Part shown: one piece after another, positions 53,222 through 62,832 of the stretch
Position numbering within the stretch: the stretch's first letter is position 1
Layout: every line of letters begins with the position of its first letter
Assembly: GCF_017315735.1 (NCBI RefSeq)
Contig: NZ_JAFLRK010000010.1
Coordinates: forward strand, 35,854 to 99,853
DNA: 64,000 nt
Reading direction: 5' to 3'
Source: Paracoccus shandongensis
GTDB taxonomy: Bacteria > Pseudomonadota > Alphaproteobacteria > Rhodobacterales > Rhodobacteraceae
Notes under the pieces: model-generated
Database searches by the model: none
Told to the model about the DNA's origin: nothing
What the model saw: the letters and a program-made list of their open reading frames with translations, nothing else
Made by a program: the position numbers and the translations under genes

Positions 53222-55690
53222 TCATGCGGCCGAGGCGAGATCCCGGGCCCTGGGCCGTTCCGATTTCGGATCAAAGGCCGCGACGGTGTGGACACGGGCG
53301 GCAAGACGTTCGCCGGCGATGTCGATTTCCCACCGGCCGCTTGCCAGAAAGGCCGCGTCCACCCCGGCCTCGTTCCCGATCAGCGCCAGGCCGACCGCCC
53401 GGCCCAGGGTATAGCCGTAAAAGCCAGACCGCAGTTCGCCGACCGGCTGGCCGTCGCGCAGCACCGCCTCGCCGCCCCACAGCATCCGCGCGCCGTCCTC
53501 CAGCGTGATCTGGGCGATCCGGCGGCGGACAGGGCCTTGCGCCCTGGCGGCAAGCAGGGCGTCGCGGCCGATGAAACCGGGCTTTTCCCAGGCCACGGCA
53601 AAGCCCAGGCCAGCCTCCAGCGGGGTGATGTCAGGGGTCAGCTCGCGCGACCAGGCGCGATAGCCCTTTTCCAGGCGCATGGATTCGATGGCGTAATAGC
53701 CTGCATCGGCAAGGCCCAGGTCGGCCCCGCGTTCATGCAGCAGGTCATGGATGCCGGCAGCCATTTCCGTCGGCACCACCAGTTCCCAGCCAAGTTCGCC
53801 CACATAGGTCATCCGGTTGGCAAATCCGACCGCCTGGCCCAGGTCGATTTCCTGCACCGTGCCAAAGGGAAAGGCCCTGTTCGACAGGTCGGCGGGCGTG
53901 ATGCGGGACAACAGGTCGCGCGACTTCGGTCCCATCACCGCCATCACGGCATAAGCCGAGGTGATGTCGGTCACGAAGGCATGGGCGGCGGGGTCGAGAT
54001 TGCGGCCGATCCAGTCCATGTCGCGGACGGCCTGGGCCGATCCGGTGACAAGAAGGAACCGGTCCGGCGCCAGCCGCAGCACCGTCAGGTCGCTTTCATA
54101 GCCGCCGCGTTCGTTCAGAAGCCCGGTATAGACCGTCCGCCCCGGTTCGACATCCACATCCGCCGCGCAGATGCGGTTGAGTTCGCGCGCCGCGTCGCGG
54201 CCCTGGACCAAAAGCTTGGCAAAGGAGGTCTGGTCGAAGACCGCCACAGCCTCGCGCGCGGCCCGGACCTCGCGCGCGACCGCCGCGTCCCAGTTCTGCC
54301 GGTCGAAGGAATAATCGGTGCCGGTGCGTCCGCCGGGACCGGCGAACCAGTTGGCGCGTTCCCATCCCATCTTCGATCCGAAGCTGGCGCCCCGCGCGGC
54401 CAGCCTGTCGTAAAGCGGCGACCGGCGCAGGGGCCGGGCGGTGTCCAGTTCCCGGTTCGGCCAGGGCATGACGTAATGCAGGCCCAGCGTTTCCTTGACG
54501 CGGTCATGCAACCAGGCGCCGTTGTTGTTGAAGCGGGCAAAGCGGCGGATATCGACCGGCCACAGGTCCAGCGTGGGCGATCCGTTGACGATCCATTCCG
54601 CAAGCGCCCGGCCCGCGCCCCCCGCGCTGGCGATGCCCATGGAATTGAACCCCGCGCCCACGAAGAAGTTGCGCAGTTCCGGCGCCTCTCCCAGGATGAA
54701 GTTGTTGTCGGGGGTAAAGCTTTCGGGGCCGTTGTAGAATTTCCGGATCTCGGTTTCGGCCAGTTGCGGGACGCGGACCAGGGCGTTTTCCATCAGGATC
54801 TCGAACTGGTCCCAGTCGTCGGGCAGCAGGGCGAATTCGAAATCGTCGGGGATCCCCTGCATCCCCCAGGGCTTGGCCTCGGGCTCGAACCCGCCCATGA
54901 CCAGCCCGCCGACCTCCTCCTTGAAGTAGATATAGCCGTCGGGATCGCGCATCACCGGCAGGTTGGGATGGACCCCCTCGATCCGCCCGGTGACCACATA
55001 CATGTGTTCCGCCGAATGCAGCGGCACCGAGACGTTGCACATCTGCCCCACCTTGCGCGCCCATTGGCCCGCGCAGTTCACCACGATCTCGGCGGTGATG
55101 TCGCCCTGGTCGGTGCGCACGCCGGTCACGCGGCCGTCCTGCGTCTGGATGCCGGTGACGCGGACCTTTTCCACGATCCTTGCGCCCCGGTTGCGCGCGC
55201 CCTTGGCAAGCGACTGCGTCAGGTCGGTGGGGTTGGCCTTGCCGTCGCCGGGCAGCCAGACCGCGCCCTTGAGGTCGCCGGTCTCCATCACCGGCCACAA
55301 GGCCCCCGCCTCGGCGGCCGAGATCACCTCGACCGCCACGCCCTGCGCCCTTGCGGCGGCGGCGGTGCGTTTCAGCTGCGTCATCCGGTCGTCGGTGCGC
55401 GCCACCGACAGCGATCCGCAGTTCTTCCAGCCGGTGGCAAGGCCCGTTTCCCTTTCCAGATCCGCATAAAGCTGGGTCGAATACCGGATCAGTCCGGTCA
55501 TGTTGGCGTGGCTGCGCAACTGCCCCACAAGGCCCGCCGCGTGCCAGGTCGTGCCGCCGGACAGGCGCCCCTGTTCAAGCAGGACCACATCGGTCCAGCC
55601 CAGTTTCGTCAGGTGATAGGCCACCGAGCAGCCGATGATGCCGCCGCCGATGATGACGACGCGGGCATGGGAAGGAAGGGGCGCGGGCAT
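53222..55690 (-). CDS. Dimethylglycine/sarcosine dehydrogenase-like flavoprotein with GCV_T domain
   Basis: 822 residues. The N-terminal DAO-type FAD domain (VVIIGGGIIGCSVAYHL, about residues 10-26) carries TTWHAAGLVGQL, whose His is the covalent FAD attachment site in the family. A linker domain leads to the C-terminal aminomethyltransferase (GCV_T) fold (about 430-815) that binds THF. Enzymes of this type demethylate dimethylglycine, sarcosine or related N-methyl compounds and pass the methyl carbon to THF. AGGAG precedes ATG 55690. It is followed by purU. Confidence 0.9.
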   Translation of the reverse strand: MPAPLPSHARVVIIGGGIIGCSVAYHLTKLGWTDVVLLEQGRLSGGTTWHAAGLVGQLRSHANMTGLIRYSTQLYADLERETGLATGWKNCGSLSVARTDDRMTQLKRTAAAARAQGVAVEVISAAEAGALWPVMETGDLKGAVWLPGDGKANPTDLTQSLAKGARNRGARIVEKVRVTGIQTQDGRVTGVRTDQGDITAEIVVNCAGQWARKVGQMCNVSVPLHSAEHMYVVTGRIEGVHPNLPVMRDPDGYIYFKEEVGGLVMGGFEPEAKPWGMQGIPDDFEFALLPDDWDQFEILMENALVRVPQLAETEIRKFYNGPESFTPDNNFILGEAPELRNFFVGAGFNSMGIASAGGAGRALAEWIVNGSPTLDLWPVDIRRFARFNNNGAWLHDRVKETLGLHYVMPWPNRELDTARPLRRSPLYDRLAARGASFGSKMGWERANWFAGPGGRTGTDYSFDRQNWDAAVAREVRAAREAVAVFDQTSFAKLLVQGRDAARELNRICAADVDVEPGRTVYTGLLNERGGYESDLTVLRLAPDRFLLVTGSAQAVRDMDWIGRNLDPAAHAFVTDITSAYAVMAVMGPKSRDLLSRITPADLSNRAFPFGTVQEIDLGQAVGFANRMTYVGELGWELVVPTEMAAGIHDLLHERGADLGLADAGYYAIESMRLEKGYRAWSRELTPDITPLEAGLGFAVAWEKPGFIGRDALLAARAQGPVRRRIAQITLEDGARMLWGGEAVLRDGQPVGELRSGFYGYTLGRAVGLALIGNEAGVDAAFLASGRWEIDIAGERLAARVHTVAAFDPKSERPRARDLASAA

Positions 55691-55700
55691 GGGGGTCTCC

Positions 55701-55737
55701 TGTGGGAAGATACCCACAGAAAGCCACATTTAGCCAC
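55701..55737 (-). promoter_or_regulatory. Inverted and direct repeats before the demethylase gene
   Basis: TGTGGG-aagata-CCCACA (55701-55718) is a perfect 6-bp palindrome just upstream of the ribosome site, and AGCCAC is repeated at 55722 and 55732. It may be an operator for the upstream DeoR protein or a leader hairpin that affects translation. Confidence 0.35.
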
Positions 55738-55777
55738 GCAATGCAACATAAACCTGCATCGGCCCCGCAGGTCCGCG

Positions 55778-56551
55778 TCAGGGAAGGATCACGGGCACCC
55801 CCCGTGCTGCAAGGCCCGCGGCGATGGCGTCGGGGGGCGGGGCGTCGGTGATCAGGCCCGCGGCCTGCGCAACGATGCGGCAGGGCGTCCGCACGCCGAA
55901 CTTGGACGAATCGACCACGAAATATCCCTGCCGGGCCGCCGCGATCATCAGGCCGCGCGTTTCCGCGCCCAGGGGGGTGAAGTCGGTGACCGATCCGTCG
56001 TCGGCCACCGCGCCTGCGCTGACAAAGGCGATGTCGATGCGGAACCGCGCCAGAGAGGCCGCGACCTCGGGGCCCTCGGCGGCCTCGTCGCCGGGATTGA
56101 TGGTGCCGCCGGTGATCTGGACGCGGAACCCGTCGTGGCGGCACAGGTCGCGCGCGATGGGCAGGCTGGTGGTGATGACGGTCAGCCCGTGCCGTCCGCC
56201 CAGCATCGCGGCGATGGCCGCCGTTGTCGATCCCGCGTCCAGCAGCACCGACATGCCGTCCCGGACCAGGGCCGCCGCCCTTTGGCCGATCCGCGCCTTG
56301 GCCTCGGTGTTGCGGACCGACCGGCTGGCCAGTTCGGGTTCGACCGCGGCGGACCGCACGGCGCCGCCATGGGTCAGGTCCAGCGCGCCGCGCAGGGCAA
56401 GCGCCTTGAGGTCGCGGCGCGCGGTTTCATGGCTGACGCCGAACTGCTGGACGATATCGGAAACCAGGATCGCGCCCTGGGACTCGATCCGGGCCAGGAT
56501 CGTTTCGTGGCGTTGCGGGGCAAGGGCGCGGGAAGGGGGGCTGTCCGACAT
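55778..56551 (-). CDS. DeoR-family transcriptional regulator
   Basis: 257 residues. The N-terminal DeoR helix-turn-helix reads ILVSDIVQQFGVSHETARRD then LKALALRGALDLTHGGAV. The C-terminal DeoRC sensor domain (about 85-235) has DAGSTTAAIAAML and ITGGTINPGDEAAEGP. Family members respond to phosphorylated metabolites. ATG 56551 is chosen because upstream codons are low-complexity. It is divergent from the orphan binding protein and upstream of the demethylase on the same strand, so it may control either. Confidence 0.87.
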   Translation of the reverse strand: MSDSPPSRALAPQRHETILARIESQGAILVSDIVQQFGVSHETARRDLKALALRGALDLTHGGAVRSAAVEPELASRSVRNTEAKARIGQRAAALVRDGMSVLLDAGSTTAAIAAMLGGRHGLTVITTSLPIARDLCRHDGFRVQITGGTINPGDEAAEGPEVAASLARFRIDIAFVSAGAVADDGSVTDFTPLGAETRGLMIAAARQGYFVVDSSKFGVRTPCRIVAQAAGLITDAPPPDAIAAGLAARGVPVILP

Positions 56552-56853
56552 GCCCGCAGTCTCGGGCAGCCGCGCGCCCGATGCAAGCGGTCCCGGCAAG
56601 GGGGGCGAAACCGGGGCGCGCGCAGGAATGGCGGGCACCGCGCCTGCCGCAAGCCCGGCGGACAATACCATCGGAAAAATCAATCTTTTTATCGAAAGAA
56701 TAGATTTTACTAAATTTCCGTTATCGCCACCCTTTCCCCATGGCGAACCGACAGGCCGCGACGTGGCGGCGCAGAGATCGGAATACCACCGCAGGCGGCC
56801 CCCAATCCGGCCCTGCACACGTCCAACGAAAGTCCATCCACAGGGAAACCATC
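56552..56853. promoter_or_regulatory. Divergent spacer of deoR and the aminoethylphosphonate-type binding protein
   Basis: A 302-bp spacer. An A/T-rich core (about 56671-56720) includes AAAATC (56676-56681) mirrored by GATTTT (56703-56708) around ATCGAAAGAA, a plausible DeoR operator and promoter. The rest is GC-rich with no gene seen. Confidence 0.35.
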
Positions 56854-57873
56854 ATGACCGGAAAGACTTTTCTCCTCTCGTCGGCCTTCCTGGCCCTGAC
56901 GGCCTTGGCAAGCCGCGCCGAAACCGAACTGACCGTCTATACCGGCTTCGAGGCGGATCTGCTGGAACGCTATGCCGCGGCCTTCAGCAAGGCCCATCCC
57001 GACATCACCATCGACTGGGTCCGGGATTCGACGGGCGTGGTGACGGCCAAGCTGCTGGCCGAGAAGAACAACCCCCAGGCCGACGCGGTGTGGGGCCTTG
57101 CGGCAAGCTCGCTTCTGCTGCTCAAGGCGGAAGGGATGCTTGAACCCTATGCGCCGGCGGGCGTCGAGAAGCTGGATCCCCGCTTCGTGGACAGCGACAG
57201 CCCGCCGTCCTGGGTGGGGGTGGATGCCTGGATCGCCGCCGTCTGCTTCAACACCATCGAGGCCGAGAAGCTGGGCCTGCCCGCCCCCGCCACCTGGGAG
57301 GATCTGACGAAACCCGAATATGCGGGCCATGTGGTCATGCCCAACCCGGCCTCGTCGGGCACGGGGTTCCTGCAGGTGTCGGCCTGGCTGCAGATGTTCG
57401 GAGAGGAGAAAGGCTGGGACTACATGGACCGGCTGCACGCCAACATCGCGACCTATACCCATTCGGGATCGAAGCCCTGCAAGATGGCGGCGGCGGGGGA
57501 AACCGTGGCCGGCGTCTCGTTCGAGTTCCGGGGCGCCGCCGCCAAGACCGAAGGCGCGCCCATCGAGGTGATCACCCCGTCGGAAGGCCTGGGTTGGGAC
57601 ATGGAGGCCAGCGCCATCATCGCCGGAACCCCCGACCTGGAGGCGGCCAAGACCCTGATGGACTGGGCGATCACCCCCGAGGCCATGGCCGAATACAACG
57701 TGGGCTTCGGCGTCCTGGCCCTGCCCGGGGTCGCCAAGCCCGTGCCGAACTATCCCGCCGGGGCGGAAGCGGGCATGATCAAGAACGATTTCGAATGGGC
57801 CGCCAACCACCGCGCCGCCATCCTGGAGGAATGGTCCCGCCGCTATGACAACAAGAGCGAGCCGAAGTCCTGA
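56854..57873 (+). CDS. ABC substrate-binding protein, 2-aminoethylphosphonate (PhnS)/AfuA type
   Basis: 339 residues. A signal peptide (FLLSSAFLALTALASRA) leads into ETELTVYTGFEADLLERYAA and DSTGVVTAKLLAEKNNPQAD, the pattern of the 2-aminoethylphosphonate-binding group within the iron(III)-type binding proteins. AGGGA precedes ATG 56854. Usually permease and ATPase genes follow; here none does, and the next genes are kdp. It is an orphan whose partners must lie elsewhere or were lost. Confidence 0.85.
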   Translation: MTGKTFLLSSAFLALTALASRAETELTVYTGFEADLLERYAAAFSKAHPDITIDWVRDSTGVVTAKLLAEKNNPQADAVWGLAASSLLLLKAEGMLEPYAPAGVEKLDPRFVDSDSPPSWVGVDAWIAAVCFNTIEAEKLGLPAPATWEDLTKPEYAGHVVMPNPASSGTGFLQVSAWLQMFGEEKGWDYMDRLHANIATYTHSGSKPCKMAAAGETVAGVSFEFRGAAAKTEGAPIEVITPSEGLGWDMEASAIIAGTPDLEAAKTLMDWAITPEAMAEYNVGFGVLALPGVAKPVPNYPAGAEAGMIKNDFEWAANHRAAILEEWSRRYDNKSEPKS

Positions 57874-57885
57874 CCGCGAGATCCC

Positions 57886-57910
57886 GCAGGGGCCATCCCC
57901 CGGCCCCTGC
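57886..57910 (+). terminator. Stem-loop after the binding-protein gene
   Basis: GCAGGGGCC-atccccc-GGCCCCTGC is a perfect 9-bp stem starting 13 bases after the stop. No T-tract follows, so it is either a stability hairpin or a Rho-assisted end point. Confidence 0.5.
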
Positions 57911-58341
57911 CCGTGACCCTCGGCTTCCGGGGTGCCGACGCATCCCGGCGGCCGGATTTGTCCGTGATCCTTCGCCGGGGCCACGGACGGACAACAGGGG
58001 CCGCCCCCCTTGCGCAAGATGAACCCGCCGCGCCGGGGATTGCCCGCCCTACGCCGACCGGCATGAACACCGGCCAGGCCCCGGCTGGCTGAGGGCAGGG
58101 CAGCCCCTGTCGATCCGCCGCAGGCCTGCGCGGTGCCCCCGTCAACCCCCCCATGCAGCCAACACCGGCCGGTACCCGTGCGCGTCAGGCGCCCCGCTGC
58201 GGAACCCCGCCTGTCGCGCGCGCCGTCCCGTGCCTGTCCCGCCGGATTTTACGCCCGCGTTACGCCTTCCTCCCCCTTCCATATCGCCGCGTTACGCGGC
58301 CCGCTCCCATGCTCTGCCCATCCGAACCAAGGGAGCATGGA
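57911..58341 (+). promoter_or_regulatory. Spacer upstream of kdp with repeated GCGTTACGC
   Basis: A 431-bp GC-rich spacer without a convincing gene. Near its right end GCGTTACGC occurs at 58257-58265 and 58289-58297, 32 bp apart (about three helical turns); the second copy is the core of the palindrome CCGCG-TTA-CGCGG. These are candidate KdpE-binding sites or promoter elements for the kdp operon. Confidence 0.35.
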
Positions 58342-58428
58342 ATGCTGTCCGACATCATCTTCATCCTGGGCGGGCTGGCGGTTTTCCTGCTGGCCGGGCT
58401 TGCCCTGCGCGGCGCCGACCGGTTGTGA
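58342..58428 (+). CDS. 28-residue single-helix membrane peptide upstream of kdpF
   Basis: An ATG with GGGAG eight bases upstream opens a 28-codon frame: a hydrophobic helix (IIFILGGLAVFLLAGLALRG) with a short basic end ADRL. It lies 7 bp before kdpF. Size and hydropathy resemble KdpF, but the sequence differs (no A-P-E-R-F ending). Similar tiny frames ending in D/R-L appear to precede kdpF in alphaproteobacterial operons; that is recollection, not checked. It may be a second stabilising subunit. Confidence 0.55.
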   Translation: MLSDIIFILGGLAVFLLAGLALRGADRL

Positions 58429-58435
58429 GGGCGCG

Positions 58436-58525
58436 ATGACCACCGAACTTGTCCTGGGCGGCGGGTTGGCCGCCCTGCTGCTGGTCTATTTCCTGGTGGC
58501 GCTGCTGGCGCCCGAAAGGTTCTGA
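58436..58525 (+). CDS. kdpF: Potassium-transporting ATPase subunit KdpF
   Basis: A 29-residue peptide with one hydrophobic helix and the typical ending [14 protein letters not shown]. KdpF stabilises the KdpFABC complex through lipid-like contacts. One base separates its stop from the kdpA start. Confidence 0.88.
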   Translation: MTTELVLGGGLAALLLVYFLVALLAPERF

Positions 58526-58526
58526 C

Positions 58527-60212
58527 ATGGCGGCCGATCTGATCTTCTTCGCGCTGTTCCTGGCGGGGCTGACCCTGCTGGGGATGGCGCTTGGGCCCTG
58601 GATGGCGCGGGTCTTCACCGGCGGGGTGCGGTTCCTTGCCCCCATTGAGGCGGCGCTTTACCGCGCGGCGGGCGTCACGGGGCAGGGGCAGGGCTGGCGG
58701 GCCTATGCGGCGGCGGTGCTGGCCTTCAACGCGGCGGGCTTCGTGCTGCTGTACCTGATCCTGCGGCTGCAAGGGTTCCTGCCCTTCAACCCGCAGGGCT
58801 TCGGCGCGATGGAGGCCAGCCAGGCCTTCAACACCGCCGTCAGCTTCATGACCAATACCAACTGGCAAAGCTATGGCGGAGAGACCACCGTCAGCCATTT
58901 CAGCCAGATGGCCGGGCTGACGGTGCAGAACTTCGTCTCGGCCGCCACGGGGATCGCGGTGGCGGTCGCGGTGGTGCGGGGCCTTGCCGCGCGCTCGGTC
59001 GCGGATCTGGGCAACTTCTGGATCGACCTGACGCGGGCGACGCTGTATCTGCTGCTGCCCGGCGCGATCCTGATCACGCTGGTGCTGGTCTGGCAGGGGA
59101 TGCCGCAGACGCTGGCGGGATCGGTCACCGCCACCACGCTGGAAGGCGCGCGGCAGGTCATCGCCCAGGGGCCGGTCGCGTCCCAGGCGGCGATCAAGAT
59201 GCTGGGCACCAACGGCGGCGGCTTCTTCAACGCCAACGCCGCGCACCCTTATGAAAACGCCACTGCCCTGACGAACCTGGTGCAGATCTATGCGATCCTG
59301 GCCATTCCGGCGGCATTCCCCTTCTTCTTCGGCCACATGGTGGGCGACCGCCGCCAGGGCCGGGCGATCTTCGCCGCCATGAGCGTGATGTTCGTGGGCG
59401 TCCTGCTGGCCGCCTATTTCGCCGAGGCCGCCGGCAACCCGCTGTATGCGGGCCTGACCGACCCCGGCGTCGGCATGGAGGGCAAGGAGACGCGCTTCGG
59501 CCTGGCGCAGACGGTGCTGTTCGTGGTGGCCACCACCGTCGCATCCTGCGGGGCGGTGAACGCGATGCATGACAGCCTGATGGCGCTTGGCGGCATGATC
59601 CCGCTGTTCAACATGCTGCTGGGAGAGATCATCTATGGCGGCGTCGGCGCGGGCTTCTATGGCATGGTGCTGTATGTGGTGCTGACCGTCTTCATCGCCG
59701 GGCTGATGGTGGGGCGCACCCCCGAATGGCTGGGCAAGAAGATCGAGCCGCGCGAGATGAAGCTGGCCTCGCTGACGCTGCTGGTCATGCCGGTGGGCGT
59801 GCTGGTGCTGTCGGCCCTGTCGATCCTGACCGGCAACGCCCAAGGATCGGTGCAGGACGCGGGGCCGCACGGGCTGACCGAGCTGATCTATGCCTATACC
59901 TCGGGGACGGCCAACAACGGATCGGCCTTCGCGGGGTTCGGGGCCAACACGACATGGCACAACACCATGATCGGGCTGGCGATGCTGGTCGGCCGCTGGG
60001 GCTATGTCATCCCCGTTCTGGCCATCGCGGGGGGCCTTGCGGCCAAGCCGCGCGCGCCCGAAACGGCCGGAACCTTTCCCACCCATGGCCTGTCCTTCAC
60101 CGTGCTGCTGGTCGTCACGATCCTGATCGTCGGCGCGCTGACCTTTCTTCCCGTCCTGGCCCTTGGCCCCATCGCCGAGCATGTCTCGATCGCGGCCGGG
60201 CAGGCGTTCTGA
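58527..60212 (+). CDS. kdpA: Potassium-transporting ATPase channel-like subunit KdpA
   Basis: 561 residues, close to the usual length. It is a multi-helix inner-membrane protein of the superfamily of K+ transporters. Selectivity-filter regions are visible, for example [14 protein letters not shown] and [20 protein letters not shown]. KdpA receives K+ from the periplasm and hands it to KdpB through the intersubunit tunnel. It starts one base after kdpF and ends eight bases before kdpB. Confidence 0.96.
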   Translation: MAADLIFFALFLAGLTLLGMALGPWMARVFTGGVRFLAPIEAALYRAAGVTGQGQGWRAYAAAVLAFNAAGFVLLYLILRLQGFLPFNPQGFGAMEASQAFNTAVSFMTNTNWQSYGGETTVSHFSQMAGLTVQNFVSAATGIAVAVAVVRGLAARSVADLGNFWIDLTRATLYLLLPGAILITLVLVWQGMPQTLAGSVTATTLEGARQVIAQGPVASQAAIKMLGTNGGGFFNANAAHPYENATALTNLVQIYAILAIPAAFPFFFGHMVGDRRQGRAIFAAMSVMFVGVLLAAYFAEAAGNPLYAGLTDPGVGMEGKETRFGLAQTVLFVVATTVASCGAVNAMHDSLMALGGMIPLFNMLLGEIIYGGVGAGFYGMVLYVVLTVFIAGLMVGRTPEWLGKKIEPREMKLASLTLLVMPVGVLVLSALSILTGNAQGSVQDAGPHGLTELIYAYTSGTANNGSAFAGFGANTTWHNTMIGLAMLVGRWGYVIPVLAIAGGLAAKPRAPETAGTFPTHGLSFTVLLVVTILIVGALTFLPVLALGPIAEHVSIAAGQAF

Positions 60213-60220
60213 GGCCCATC

Positions 60221-62260
60221 ATGTCCAAGCATCCCAAATCCGAGATCGGGCTGTTCGCGCCCGCCATCCTCCGCCCCGCGACCGGCGCGGCATTCGCCAA
60301 GCTTGACCCGCGCAGGCTGGCGCGCAACCCGGTGATCTTCGCCACCGCCCTGGTGGCCGGGCTGACCACGGCGCTGGTGCTGCTGCACTGGGGCCAGCCG
60401 GGCAGCTTTGTGTCCTTGCAGATCGCGCTGTGGCTGTGGGCCACGGTGCTGTTTGCCAACTTCGCCGAGGCCGTGGCCGAGGGCCGTGGCAAGGCCCGCG
60501 CCGACGCCTTTCGCGCCACCCGGTCCCATGCGCAGGCCAAGGTGCTGCTGGATCCCGCCCGCCGCGACCTGTTCGAGCTGGAGGACGTGGACCAGCTGGA
60601 GCTGGGCGAGGTGATCCTGGTCGAGGCGGGCGACATCCTGCCCACCGACGGCGAGGTGATCGAGGGCGTGGCCTCGGTCGATGAAAGCGCCATCACCGGG
60701 GAATCCGCGCCGGTGATCCGGGAATCGGGCGGCGACCGCAGTTCGGTCACGGGGGGCACGCGGCTGGTCAGCGACTGGCTGGTGGTGCGCGTGACCGCAA
60801 AGCCCGGGGAAACCTTCCTCGACCGCATGATCGCGCTGGTCGAGGGCGCCAAACGCGCCAAGACCCCCAACGAGATCGCGCTGGACATCCTGCTGGCGGG
60901 GCTCAGCCTCGTGTTCCTGCTGGTGGTGGCGACGCTGCCGGTCTTCGCGGGCTGGTCGGGCACGCGGATCCCCGTGATCTGGCTGGCCGCGCTGTTCGTG
61001 ACGCTGATCCCCACGACCATCGGCGGCCTTCTGTCGGCCATCGGCATCGCGGGCATGGACCGGCTGGTCAAGGCCAACGTCATCGCCAAGTCGGGCCGCG
61101 CGGTCGAGGCGGCGGGCGACATCGACGTGCTGCTGCTGGACAAGACCGGCACCATCACCTTCGGCAACCGCATGGCCGACGCGTTCCTGCCCGTCCCGGG
61201 CGTGACGGAACGCGAGGTGGCCGAGGCCGCATGGCTGTCCTCTCTGGCCGACGACACGCCCGAGGGGAAATCCACCGTCGATCTGGCCGTCCGCCGGCAC
61301 GGGCTGGCCGAAGGCACGCTGCGGCAGGGGGCAAGCCTTGTGGCCTTTTCCGCGCAGACCCGCATGTCGGGCATGGACCTGGCGGACGGCACGTCGCTTC
61401 GCAAGGGGGCGGCGGACGCCATGGCGCGCGCCTTTCCCCAGGGCGGCGCCGGGGCGGCGGAACCGATCGTGCGCCGGATCGCCATGGCGGGCGGCACGCC
61501 GCTGCTGGTGGCGCGCGACCGGCGGGTGCTGGGGGTGATCCACCTCAAGGACGTGGTCAAGCCCGGCATCCGCGAACGCTTCGCCGAACTGCGCCGCATG
61601 GGCATCCGCACGGTGATGATCACCGGCGACAACCCCCTGACCGCCGCCGCCATCGCCGCCGAGGCCGGGGTGGACGACTTCCTGGCCGAGGCCACGCCCG
61701 AACGGAAGCTGGATTACATCCGCACCGAACAGGCGCAGGGGCGGCTGGTCGCCATGTGCGGGGACGGATCGAACGACGCGCCCGCGCTGGCGCAGGCGGA
61801 TGTGGGCGTCGCCATGAACTCGGGCACGCCCGCCGCCAAGGAGGCCGGGAACCTCGTCGATCTGGACAGCGACCCCACCAAGCTGATCGAGATCGTGATG
61901 GTGGGCAAGCAACTGCTGATCTCGCGCGGGGCGCTGACGACCTTCAGCATCGCCAATGACGTGGCAAAATACTTCGCCATCCTGCCCGCGCTGTTCGTGG
62001 CGGCCTATCCGGGCCTTGCCGGGCTTGACGTGATGGGCCTTGGCACGCCGCAATCGGCGATCCTGTCGGCCATCATCTTCAACGCGCTGGTGATCGTGGC
62101 GCTGATCCCGCTGGCGCTGAAGGGCGTGCGGTATCGCCCCGCATCCGCAGGCGCGCTGCTGTCGCGCAACCTTCTGGTTTACGGCTTGGGCGGCCTTGTC
62201 GCCCCGTTCATCGGCATCAAGCTGATCGACACCATCGTCGATCTGGTCCATCTGGCATGA
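60221..62260 (+). CDS. kdpB: Potassium-transporting P-type ATPase subunit KdpB
   Basis: 679 residues. The P-type ATPase landmarks are all present: TGES in the actuator domain ([10 protein letters not shown]), phosphorylation site DKTGT in [13 protein letters not shown], the K-x-A-x-T-P-like loop [15 protein letters not shown], and the hinge [20 protein letters not shown]. It drives high-affinity K+ uptake with KdpA. ATG 60221 is eight bases after the kdpA stop. Confidence 0.96.
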   Translation: MSKHPKSEIGLFAPAILRPATGAAFAKLDPRRLARNPVIFATALVAGLTTALVLLHWGQPGSFVSLQIALWLWATVLFANFAEAVAEGRGKARADAFRATRSHAQAKVLLDPARRDLFELEDVDQLELGEVILVEAGDILPTDGEVIEGVASVDESAITGESAPVIRESGGDRSSVTGGTRLVSDWLVVRVTAKPGETFLDRMIALVEGAKRAKTPNEIALDILLAGLSLVFLLVVATLPVFAGWSGTRIPVIWLAALFVTLIPTTIGGLLSAIGIAGMDRLVKANVIAKSGRAVEAAGDIDVLLLDKTGTITFGNRMADAFLPVPGVTEREVAEAAWLSSLADDTPEGKSTVDLAVRRHGLAEGTLRQGASLVAFSAQTRMSGMDLADGTSLRKGAADAMARAFPQGGAGAAEPIVRRIAMAGGTPLLVARDRRVLGVIHLKDVVKPGIRERFAELRRMGIRTVMITGDNPLTAAAIAAEAGVDDFLAEATPERKLDYIRTEQAQGRLVAMCGDGSNDAPALAQADVGVAMNSGTPAAKEAGNLVDLDSDPTKLIEIVMVGKQLLISRGALTTFSIANDVAKYFAILPALFVAAYPGLAGLDVMGLGTPQSAILSAIIFNALVIVALIPLALKGVRYRPASAGALLSRNLLVYGLGGLVAPFIGIKLIDTIVDLVHLA

Positions 62261-62268
62261 GGTTTCCC

Positions 62269-62823
62269 ATGATCCCGCAACTCCGCCCCGCTTTGGTGAT
62301 GATGGGCGCCTTCACGGTCCTGCTGGGGCTGGCCTATCCGCTGGCCATGACGGGGATCACCCAGGGGACGATGCCGCGCCAGGCCGACGGTTCGCTGGTC
62401 ACGCGCGGCGGGACCGTTGTCGGCTCGGCCCTGATCGGGCAGTCCTTCACCCGGCCCGGATACCTGCACCCCCGCCCTTCGGCGACCGATCCCGCCTATG
62501 ACGCGGGTTCCTCCACCGGCTCGAACCTGGGCCCGTCCTCGGCGGCGCTGCTGGCGCAGGTCCGGGACCCCGCCACGGCGGGGGGGCCCGCGCCGGTGCC
62601 GTCGGTGATGGCGACCGCCTCGGCATCCGGCCTCGACCCGCATATCACGCTGCGGGCCGCGCTGCGGCAGGTGGACCGCATTGCCGCCGCGCGGGGCGTT
62701 CCCCCGGCCGACGTGGAAGCCGCGATCCGGGGGGCCGTGACCGGCCCCGCCTTCGGCTTCGTGGGAGAGCCCATCGTGAACGTCCTGGGCGCGAACCTCG
62801 CGCTGGACGCCCCGAAGGGCTAG
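62269..62823 (+). CDS. kdpC: Potassium-transporting ATPase subunit KdpC
   Basis: 184 residues from ATG 62269 (GAGG seven bases upstream); an earlier in-frame ATG at 62257 overlaps the kdpB stop by ATGA and would add four residues. One N-terminal helix (PALVMMGAFTVLLGLAYPLA) is followed by a periplasmic domain with IGQSFTRPGYLHPRPSAT and the C-terminal FGFVGEPIVNVLGANLAL. KdpC caps KdpA on the periplasmic side. Confidence 0.94.
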   Translation: MIPQLRPALVMMGAFTVLLGLAYPLAMTGITQGTMPRQADGSLVTRGGTVVGSALIGQSFTRPGYLHPRPSATDPAYDAGSSTGSNLGPSSAALLAQVRDPATAGGPAPVPSVMATASASGLDPHITLRAALRQVDRIAAARGVPPADVEAAIRGAVTGPAFGFVGEPIVNVLGANLALDAPKG

Positions 62824-62832
62824 AACGGCGCC

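Noticed and set aside
53108..56713. A 1201-codon plus-strand open frame across purU, the demethylase and deoR
   Set aside because: It is the antisense of three well-supported genes; its Arg/His/Gly/Pro-rich composition has no domain pattern and reflects the GC-rich third-position shadow.
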